From Fuerstiella marisgermanici (lineage in GTDB: Bacteria > Planctomycetota > Planctomycetia > Planctomycetales > Planctomycetaceae): 64,000 nt of DNA. The first letter of the stretch is position 1. Each line of letters begins with the position of its first letter. The notes under the pieces are model-generated. The model saw nothing but the letters and a program-made list of their open reading frames with translations. It searched no databases and had not been told where the DNA came from. The DNA lies in NCBI RefSeq assembly GCF_001983935.1, contig NZ_CP017641.1, forward strand, positions 496,001 through 560,000. Reading direction: 5' to 3'. The translations under genes and the position numbers were made by a program. Shown here piece by piece: positions 57,496 to 64,000 of the stretch.

Positions 57496-58998
57496 ATGCC
57501 GCACGTCTCCAGCATGCCCGCTAATCTTATCACTTCACCGCACTGCCACGCCGATCAACTTGGCTTGCCAATGCCGGACGATGTCCACGCTGTGTCAGCC
57601 TGTTTGCCGCTGTGGCAGCACAACATCGGCTATGAAGAAGGCGATGCCTCTGTCCACGATCGATTGCAGGCGGCGTACCCTCGATTCTGTTTCCATCCGC
57701 TGGTGAATCAGCTTGCGGATCGTTTTTTGAATTCCGGCAATCGCCGTGGCCTACCCTTCGTTTCCAGGCGTTCGGCTCAACGTGCGGCCGATTTTGTGCA
57801 GCATGCGACGGGCGAAGTGGCGGAGTTGGTTGCTTTTGACGGACATCAGGCATGCGGCGTGGTAGTCGGCAGCGACCAATTCAAGACCTTAAAACAGTAT
57901 TGGCAGCACGCTGGCGAAAACGTGTCGTCTCGCGTCGCTCAACAATTGCTGGCCGGACATTCGACCGCATGTTCCGACACGGCCGTTCGAACGGTCGTAC
58001 GTGAACGAGTGGCCGCGTTTCAAAACGTGGAACCGAATCATGTTTTTCTATATCCGTCCGGAATGGCGGCGGTCGCCAGCGCGTGGCGAACGGTTCAGGC
58101 ACTTCGTCCCGGTAGCACATGTCAGTTTGGCTTTCCGTATGTGGATACGCTGAAAATTCAACAGCGGTTTCCCGACGCGTCGCACACGTTTCTGCCTGTG
58201 GGAGGCCCGTCGGATTTGAAATTGTTGGAAGCACAATGCGAGGTTCAGCCGCCGACGGCTGTGATCTGCGAAGCTCCAACAAACCCGCTGCTGGTCACTC
58301 CCGATTTGCGGCGACTGCGCGAGCTTGCTGATCAGCACGACTTTCTGCTAATCGTTGATGACACTTTAACAGCGTGTGGCAATCTCAACACAACAGCGTT
58401 GGCCGATATAGCCGTCACCAGCCTGACGAAGTACTTCAGCGGCTACGGAAACGTGTTGGCGGGGGCGATGACAATCAACCCAAATGGCCGCCACGCTGCT
58501 CGGCTGCTGGAACTGGTTCGCTCGGCTTTCGAAGAAACGCTAAGCGACGTGGATGTGGAAGTGCTGGCCAACAATTCTCGGGACATGCCGGAACGAGTGG
58601 CGACGATTAACTCCAACGCGGCCGCACTGGCTGATTTTCTGCGTTCGCATGCCAGCGTGCAGTCGGTCTATTATCCCTCAGCCGACGATGCGAATTACAC
58701 CGCGATCCAGGCCGCCAATGGCGGCTACGGTGGGCTAATTTCGATTGTACTGCGAAAACCGGAAACCACGACGCCCCCGTTCTTCGATGGTCTGGAAGTT
58801 TGCAAGGGGCCAAACCTGGGCACAAACTTCACGTTGTGCTGCCCGTACACAATTCTGGCTCACTATGACGAGCTCGATTTTGTCGAAACCTGCGGCGTGT
58901 CTCGATGGCTGCTGCGGATCAGTGTTGGCGTTGAGCCCATCGGTGAGTTGCGAAGTCGATTTGAACGCGCACTAAACGGGATCATGCTTCACACATAA
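57496..58998 (+). CDS. Cystathionine gamma-synthase-like PLP enzyme with long N-terminal region
   Basis: 500 residues, about 100 more than bacterial MetB. The Cys/Met-metabolism PLP fold is seen from about 165: FLYPSGMAAVASAWR (phosphate-binding loop), FGFPYVDTLKIQQRF, CEAPTNPLLVTPDL, LIVDDTLTACGN (PLP ring Asp) and TSLTKYFSGYGNVLAG with Schiff-base Lys312. The N-terminal 160 residues form an extra region, recalling the extended fungal Str2-type enzymes. It probably makes cystathionine or a related thioether. Location between cysE and an MFS carrier supports sulfur amino acid metabolism. The next gene overlaps its stop by one base. Confidence 0.85.
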   Translation: MPHVSSMPANLITSPHCHADQLGLPMPDDVHAVSACLPLWQHNIGYEEGDASVHDRLQAAYPRFCFHPLVNQLADRFLNSGNRRGLPFVSRRSAQRAADFVQHATGEVAELVAFDGHQACGVVVGSDQFKTLKQYWQHAGENVSSRVAQQLLAGHSTACSDTAVRTVVRERVAAFQNVEPNHVFLYPSGMAAVASAWRTVQALRPGSTCQFGFPYVDTLKIQQRFPDASHTFLPVGGPSDLKLLEAQCEVQPPTAVICEAPTNPLLVTPDLRRLRELADQHDFLLIVDDTLTACGNLNTTALADIAVTSLTKYFSGYGNVLAGAMTINPNGRHAARLLELVRSAFEETLSDVDVEVLANNSRDMPERVATINSNAAALADFLRSHASVQSVYYPSADDANYTAIQAANGGYGGLISIVLRKPETTTPPFFDGLEVCKGPNLGTNFTLCCPYTILAHYDELDFVETCGVSRWLLRISVGVEPIGELRSRFERALNGIMLHT

Positions 58999-60302
58999 TG
59001 TCTGCTTCTGATCCTCAACAACCGTCGCCGCCCGCTGAAGATTCTGTTGCGATCGACGATGCTCAGAACGCTTCGAACGTTGAAGAACACAACGTCATCA
59101 CGCTGGTGATGCATCAAATTTGCTTTCGCACGGCATGGATCTTCAAAACCGAAAGCGTGATCATGCCCGCGTTTTTGGACACAATCAGCGGCGCCGGGTG
59201 GGTGCGGGGCATGTTGCCGCCGCTAAATCGGTTCGGTCAGTCAGTGGCACCGTTGCTATTGTCGTATCGCCTTAGCCGCGCGAGCGTGAAGTCTGATTGG
59301 TTGGCTAAGTCCACCATGTTGATGGGGCTGCCGTTTCTGTCGATTGGTGCCATGCTGTTGCTGGTCCAGAAGAATTCTTCAGCCCTAGTGGTATTCTTTC
59401 TGGTGAGTTATCTGGTGTTCTTCTGCCTGAACGGAGTTACTCAGGCAGCATTCAATACGGTGCAGGGCAAATTAATTAAGCCGCACCGTCGAGGTCGGCT
59501 AATGGCGTTCGCTGGCTATATTGGTTCGCCAGTTGCGGTTGTCATGGCGTGGTTCCTGCTGCGTCCATGGACGCAGGCTCAGCCACCAAAATACGCCTAC
59601 ATCTTTCTGTTTACCGGCGGCATGTTTTTGCTGGCCAGCTTGACGCTGCGACGGTTGAAGGAAACACCAGATCCCGTGGCTGCTCGATCTGCCATCGATG
59701 TACGCCGTCGTTTTTTGGATGCAGGAGCCGCGTTAAAAAACGATCGCCATTTGCGACGACTGTGCCTTCTTGCCAGTTTGTTTGTGTGTTCGCAACTGTT
59801 GTTTCCTCACTACCAGCGACTGGGGCAATCGTTGGAAGGATTTGAAGGACAGTTGTTGATGGTGTGGGTGGTGGCTCAAAACCTATCGGCTGCTGGCTTC
59901 AGCTGGATTAGTGGTCGGCTCGCCGACGCCAACGGAACTCGCAGCGCCCTGCGATGGATGTCGTTCTGCTCACTGTTTGCGCCGTTGCTGGCGTTGCTGC
60001 TGGGAGAAATTGCTGGAGCGAACCTGTACTGGCTCACATTCGCACTGCTGGGAGCTGTGCCCGTAACGTATCGAATGTTCCTGAACTACGCTCTGGAACT
60101 GACCGACCGGTCTCAGCATCCGATCTACGTCAGCACCGTTGTGCTGTGCATGGCGCCGCCGATCGTACTGTCGCCATTGGTAGGAGAACTGGTCGACGCC
60201 AGAGGCTATGTCGCTCCGTTTATCGCGATTTCTGCTATCGTGGCTGGTGCGTGGATCATGACACTGTCAATCGTTGAACCTCGCAATGAGACACTCTCGT
60301 AG
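58998..60302 (+). CDS. MFS transporter
   Basis: 434 residues, about eleven to twelve hydrophobic segments after a polar N-terminus of about 50 residues. An MFS-type basic loop sits between helices 2 and 3 (SYRLSRASVKSDWLAKS), and KPHRRGRLMAFAGYIGSP follows later. Substrate cannot be read. Its start overlaps the stop of the cystathionine-synthase-like gene by one base (TAATG), so the two are made together. It may move a sulfur compound or amino acid. In the inner membrane. Confidence 0.85.
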   Translation: MSASDPQQPSPPAEDSVAIDDAQNASNVEEHNVITLVMHQICFRTAWIFKTESVIMPAFLDTISGAGWVRGMLPPLNRFGQSVAPLLLSYRLSRASVKSDWLAKSTMLMGLPFLSIGAMLLLVQKNSSALVVFFLVSYLVFFCLNGVTQAAFNTVQGKLIKPHRRGRLMAFAGYIGSPVAVVMAWFLLRPWTQAQPPKYAYIFLFTGGMFLLASLTLRRLKETPDPVAARSAIDVRRRFLDAGAALKNDRHLRRLCLLASLFVCSQLLFPHYQRLGQSLEGFEGQLLMVWVVAQNLSAAGFSWISGRLADANGTRSALRWMSFCSLFAPLLALLLGEIAGANLYWLTFALLGAVPVTYRMFLNYALELTDRSQHPIYVSTVVLCMAPPIVLSPLVGELVDARGYVAPFIAISAIVAGAWIMTLSIVEPRNETLS

Positions 60303-60430
60303 TCTGGCTTTGGGGCGTGTCGAAACTGGCGAGCACCTTTGCACGTGACTCAATAGCCCTGATCGTGTCGCTGAACCATTTGACAAAGCGTGATCCATAG
60401 CTCGCGGGATTGCGCATCTGAGCCCCTTCA

Positions 60431-61471
60431 CTATTGCATCGAATAGTCGAACGAAAACTGATGATGCTGTTCATCAGGAACCAGTTTGGTCTTTCGAGTC
60501 AGGTCGTTCTGCTTCGTGTTGTACGTGATTGCATCCACTCGGTTTTCCTGCGGAACGAACCGGTACAGCCGCACGGAACCATCACTTCCGTAATCCGACA
60601 GGCACGAATGCACAACATTTCCATGATCGCCTGTTGCGGTAATATGCATGGCCTGAGTCCGGCTTTGGTCGCCGGAACAAATCAGAAACAGATTCGGGTG
60701 TCGCTTGAAGCACTTCTTCCACGTCTGCACGGGGGAATTACCTCGCTTCGTATGACATTTGCTCCATTCCATGCGGCCTTTCGGATCATCGATGTAACCC
60801 TGATTCGACTTGGGGCGTTGAATAGGGCCAAGATCCATGTGAGTGGTGACAACGATTCGGTGCATCGGGTGTTTGCCAATAAGTTCGTTGGCCCACTCCA
60901 GCACGTCATCCGGAGCATTACATTCCAAATGCAGGAACAGGAAGTCGAGGTTCTGAGCCTGGAATGTCTGATAGCTATTGGCGTTGTCACCTGAGACTGT
61001 CGGTTCTGGACGGTCTGGCTGAAACGTGCCGCCATACCAATCAAAGTTTTTGAAACGCGATTCCGGGAAGTAAGTTTGAAACAGCGACGAGTCTCCGGAT
61101 GCCCGCATGTCGTGATTGCCCACGGTCAGACCATACGGGATGACTCCGTGAATCCGATCCATACATTGGCGCGCCACGTCCCATTGTTCAGGCACGTTCT
61201 TGTCGACGATGTCGCCGACGTGACTGACGAAGACGATGTTCTGCTGTTCGCGGTTCTTTGCGATCCAGTCCGTGATCGTTTGAAAGACTTCGTTGCGAAC
61301 TGCTTTGTCGCTGTCTGGTTCCGCCTTGGTGTTTCGCCCTCGATACGCCTGGGTATCCGGGATGACGGCAATTGTGAACGAGCCCGCCGGAGCACTGGCG
61401 AATTCAGTATCGTCCGCCGAGGCGAATGCTGAGCAGCAGGCGAGCAAAATGGACGTTGCAATTTTTTTCAT
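60431..61471 (-). CDS. Exported calcineurin-like metallophosphoesterase
   Basis: 346 residues from the ATG at 61471, which begins a signal peptide (MKKIATSILLACCSAFASA); an ATG at 61492 would add seven residues. The two-metal phosphoesterase motifs are in order: AVIPDTQAY near 34, VSHVGDIVDK near 83, TVGNHDM near 115, and VTTHMDLGP near 210. The last canonical GHxH-type motif is not evident; SGDQSRTQ lies in that place. Substrate unknown. Convergent with the MFS gene. Confidence 0.88.
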   Translation of the reverse strand: MKKIATSILLACCSAFASADDTEFASAPAGSFTIAVIPDTQAYRGRNTKAEPDSDKAVRNEVFQTITDWIAKNREQQNIVFVSHVGDIVDKNVPEQWDVARQCMDRIHGVIPYGLTVGNHDMRASGDSSLFQTYFPESRFKNFDWYGGTFQPDRPEPTVSGDNANSYQTFQAQNLDFLFLHLECNAPDDVLEWANELIGKHPMHRIVVTTHMDLGPIQRPKSNQGYIDDPKGRMEWSKCHTKRGNSPVQTWKKCFKRHPNLFLICSGDQSRTQAMHITATGDHGNVVHSCLSDYGSDGSVRLYRFVPQENRVDAITYNTKQNDLTRKTKLVPDEQHHQFSFDYSMQ

Positions 61472-61499
61472 AGTTGTTTGGCAGGACTTCAAGGATATC

Positions 61500-61709
61500 T
61501 CAGACGACTTGGTTCAGGTAAGAATAAACAATCTTCGGCGACGGCCCCGTGCAGACGATCACCAAACTTGCCGAATGCAATGCCCAGTCCAGAGCACCCT
61601 TGGCTGAGTCACGTTTCACAGCGGGAACGGTCAGTGGCACGGTGCGTTTCTGTTCGTTGACTTTGTAAGTCAGTTTTGGGGCCGATCCCAATACAGGAAA
61701 TGGAGCCAT
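61500..61709 (-). CDS. Doubtful small ORF
   Basis: 69 residues between the metallophosphoesterase and MoaD/ThiS genes on the same strand. It fills a gap that no other gene covers and has a short GAG before its ATG. The product (PKLTYKVNEQKRTVPLTV, then LVIVCTGPSPKIVYSYL) looks like a possible beta-rich domain but matches nothing that I know. Could be chance. Confidence 0.3.
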   Translation of the reverse strand: MAPFPVLGSAPKLTYKVNEQKRTVPLTVPAVKRDSAKGALDWALHSASLVIVCTGPSPKIVYSYLNQVV

Positions 61710-61762
61710 GCACTCAGGTTGTGGGAAGCGGTTGAGCTTACTGCGAAATCTAATGCCGGACT

Positions 61763-62047
61763 TCAGCCGCCGGAAATGGGCGGTAGCAGCAGGATTGAAT
61801 CGCCGTCCTGGACCGACTGCTGCGGCACGGCGTCGGCAGCGACGGCCTGTTCGCCGATGAAGACCAGGATGCCCGGCTGAAGGCCGCCTTCCGGCGACAA
61901 CAGCTTCGCGCCAAACTCCGAACCGCCTTCTTCTGCCGCTCGTCGCAACACGTCCAGCAACGTGGAATCTTCGGCCATTTCAAAGTGCATTGATGGCGCA
62001 CCGGCCAACTGGCGTAGTTGAGCTTCGTACAAAACTTCAATCTTCAT
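61763..62047 (-). CDS. MoaD/ThiS family sulfur-carrier protein
   Basis: 94 residues of ubiquitin-like beta-grasp type, ending in the required Gly-Gly (LLLPPISGG). It has the family EVLYEAQLRQLAG start and the STLLDVLRRAAE helix. The carrier is normally adenylated and thiocarboxylated by a MoeB/ThiF enzyme, which is not in this window. It could serve molybdopterin synthesis or another thiolation route. Its start lies inside the end of the UvrA gene (11-bp overlap), an unusual pairing. Confidence 0.88.
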   Translation of the reverse strand: MKIEVLYEAQLRQLAGAPSMHFEMAEDSTLLDVLRRAAEEGGSEFGAKLLSPEGGLQPGILVFIGEQAVAADAVPQQSVQDGDSILLLPPISGG

Positions 62048-64000
62048 GACGTGACTCCACTTGTGTTTGTTGCGTTATCCGGCCTCCAAGACGGCCGGCT
62101 CCTGGTCCCATTTCGATCACATGGTCGACATGCCGGATCACAGCGGCATCGTGTTCAATCACGATGATCGAATGACCGATCTCCACCAAATGATTCAGGC
62201 ACTTCATCAACGCGGCAATGTCCTGTCCGTGCAAACCTGTTGACGGTTCGTCCAGTATGAACAACGTGCGGCCTTGTTCTGATGAGGCAGTTTTTGTCGC
62301 CTGTCGGTTGGCGGTTGGCGGTTCTCCGGAATCGAAATCCACACCGGCCAACAGCGCGGCGATTCGCAGTCGCTGGCATTCGCCTCCTGACAACGTGGCC
62401 ACCGGTCGTCCCAAACGAATATAGCCCAGCCCGGCTTGCCGAAGCGCGTTGAGTCGCTGCTGAATGCGGCGGTGCCCGTTGAAAAACGTGAACGCTTCCT
62501 CGGCCGTCATTTGCAAAATGTCGTGAATGCTGCGATCGCGGTATCGCACGTCAAGAACTTCAGGCCGAAAGCGTCGCCCCGCGCAGGCTTCGCATGTGGT
62601 CTGAATGTCGGCGAGGAACTGCATTTCGATCGTGACCACGCCGTGACCGTCGCACACCTCGCAGCGGCCGCCTTTTGACGAATTGAAGCTGAACATGCCC
62701 GGCTTATAGTTTCGCTTCTTTGCTTCGTGAGTTTCCGACATCACTTTGCGAATGTCGTCGAAGCACCCCATCACCGTCGCCGGGATGGAACGTCGTGAAC
62801 GTGGCAACGGGCTTTGATCCAGCAGCACCACGTTGGAAATCGCATCGACGCCACTCAGAGATTCAATGCGGCCATGGTCTTCAGAATCCAGCGGCAATCC
62901 CAGCGATTTTCGCAGTGCCGGATACAACGAATCGACCACCAGTGAGCTCTTCCCACTCCCGCTGACGCCAGTCACAGCGCAGATGACGCCCAACGGAATT
63001 CGGCCGGTCAGGTCCTGAATGTTGTGGCATGTGAGCCCGCTGAAATTCAGCCATTGTTCTGCAACGCGTCGTGTCGTGCGACGATTATCTTCTGGCAAAG
63101 CAGCATCAGCGTCTAAGGTAAGAAGTCGTCCGGTCGCGGTGTTGCCGTCTTCCACCAGTGCGGCGGGCGTCCCCTGGAAAACGACTTCGCCGCCCGCCTC
63201 GCCTGCTCCCGGCCCGATCTCGACGATCTGGTCGGCGGCCTGGATGAAGTCGCAATCGTGTTCGACAACCACGACCGTATTTCCTGCCCGCTGCAGGTTC
63301 TTTGTCGCCGTGATGATTTTTGCGGTGTCGTCTGCGTGCAGGCCGCTGGTTGGTTCATCCAAAACGTAGAGCGTGTTAATCAAACCGGAGCCCAGCGCCG
63401 CGGTCAAGACGACTCGCTGAGCTTCACCGCCAGACAACGTTGCCATAGAGCGTGCTAGTGACAGGTAGCCGAGGCCGCTGTCGATCAGAAACTGCAGGCG
63501 TGTGCGAAGCTGACGAATCACGGCTGACAGTGACGACTGCAAATCGGAGGACACAGCCGCCAGTGATTCGTCCAGCCATGCTGCAAGTTCGTCTAATTCC
63601 AGTTCCCCGGCTTCGGTAATCGTTCTGTCGCCAAATTGCACGGTTGCGGCGTTTATAGATAGGCGACTTCCCTGGCAGTCGGGGCACGTCAACCATGAAC
63701 GCCACCGATTCAAAAATACGGATACGCCCTGCTTGTATCGATGCCGTACCAGCCACCTGTGAAAGCCCACAAGTCCTCCAAAGTCCCGCTCCGGTACTCC
63801 GTCGTGAATCACTTGCCGATGTCTGTCGGTCAGTTCGGAAAATGGAACGTCACACGGGATGTCAAACGCCGAAGCCAGCTCCAGCAGTTCGTCCAGTTCG
63901 TGCCGATATGCAGGCGTGGTCCATGGTTGAATCGCACCGTCCCGCAGGCTGAGCGACGTGTCCGGAACGACTTTCTCAAACGTTAGCCCGGATATCTGCC
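62037..64000 (-). CDS. uvrA: Excinuclease ABC subunit A-like ATPase (partial, N-terminus beyond window)
   Basis: The frame stays open to the window edge, so at least 654 residues are visible and the N-terminal ATPase part is missing. Seen are: the part before the first signature (SLSLRDGAIQPW), CPDCQGSRL, ABC signature LSGGEAQRVVL with YVLDEPTSGLHADD, second P-loop GVSGSGKSSLV, zinc module CEVCDGHG...CEACAGRRF, second signature LSGGECQRLRIA and FILDEPSTGLHGQD. About 25 extra residues lie between the second signature and Walker B. UvrA finds bulky DNA damage. Whether this is the main copy or a paralogue cannot be decided here. The gene overlaps a MoaD/ThiS gene at its 3' end. Confidence 0.9.
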   Translation of the reverse strand, partial: QISGLTFEKVVPDTSLSLRDGAIQPWTTPAYRHELDELLELASAFDIPCDVPFSELTDRHRQVIHDGVPERDFGGLVGFHRWLVRHRYKQGVSVFLNRWRSWLTCPDCQGSRLSINAATVQFGDRTITEAGELELDELAAWLDESLAAVSSDLQSSLSAVIRQLRTRLQFLIDSGLGYLSLARSMATLSGGEAQRVVLTAALGSGLINTLYVLDEPTSGLHADDTAKIITATKNLQRAGNTVVVVEHDCDFIQAADQIVEIGPGAGEAGGEVVFQGTPAALVEDGNTATGRLLTLDADAALPEDNRRTTRRVAEQWLNFSGLTCHNIQDLTGRIPLGVICAVTGVSGSGKSSLVVDSLYPALRKSLGLPLDSEDHGRIESLSGVDAISNVVLLDQSPLPRSRRSIPATVMGCFDDIRKVMSETHEAKKRNYKPGMFSFNSSKGGRCEVCDGHGVVTIEMQFLADIQTTCEACAGRRFRPEVLDVRYRDRSIHDILQMTAEEAFTFFNGHRRIQQRLNALRQAGLGYIRLGRPVATLSGGECQRLRIAALLAGVDFDSGEPPTANRQATKTASSEQGRTLFILDEPSTGLHGQDIAALMKCLNHLVEIGHSIIVIEHDAAVIRHVDHVIEMGPGAGRLGGRITQQTQVESRHED

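Overview
The window looks like chromosome of a planctomycete (Planctomycetota, probably order Planctomycetales). The evidence is the gene content. There are two PSD1/DUF1549/DUF1553 multihaem-type proteins, one paired with a Tat-exported DUF1501 protein. Three secreted proteins begin with the LEPR-XLL type leader. DUF1080 (3-keto-disaccharide hydrolase) domains, a very long Ser/Thr kinase with TPRs, and a methenyl-tetrahydromethanopterin cyclohydrolase are also present. No rRNA or tRNA gene, CRISPR array or transposase gene was seen.

Layout. 1-4.3 kb, minus strand: a kinase-like/TPR membrane protein whose catalytic loop is altered, an RsbW-like ATPase overlapping it, and a LEPR-XLL protein. 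4.6-8.7 kb, plus: one secreted protein that joins a vanadium-haloperoxidase domain to an animal-type haem peroxidase domain. 8.77-15.1 kb, plus: a three-gene operon (CHAT protease-STAND ATPase-TPR; small soluble protein; two-TM membrane protein) bracketed by two copies of a roughly 75-90 bp repeat. This is the best candidate in the window for an undescribed conflict or signalling system. 15.4-18.4 kb: sialidase-like BNR protein with a DUF1080 tail. 18.5-21.4 kb, minus: mch, RimK-like ATP-grasp and an inositol-monophosphatase-family gene, part of an H4MPT one-carbon set. 21.5-24.6 kb: MOSC protein and a large DNRLRE/repeat surface protein.

24.7-37.2 kb is mostly housekeeping: cyclophilin, HtrA-like protease, TerC-like protein, nadC, comF, a ThiE with unusual N-terminal domains, clpC, and a pyrB-pyrC' pair whose pyrC product lacks metal ligands. 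37.2-42.6 kb, minus, is a tightly overlapping four-gene unit (exported esterase, GT39-like membrane protein, GT2, methyltransferase) for glycan or lipid-linked sugar work. 43-46.3 kb: double-DUF1080 protein and recJ. 46.4-55.5 kb: DUF1501/PSD1 pair, a DenD-like dehydrogenase and a second PSD1 protein. 56.6-60.3 kb: serine acetyltransferase, cystathionine gamma-synthase-like enzyme and an MFS carrier in one direction. 60.4-64 kb, minus: metallophosphoesterase, a MoaD/ThiS protein and the C-terminal part of a UvrA protein that runs off the end of the window.

Several starts were moved inward from the longest reading frame, using signal peptides, ribosome-binding sites or ATGA-type overlaps. All functional statements come from reading motifs by eye; no database search was possible.
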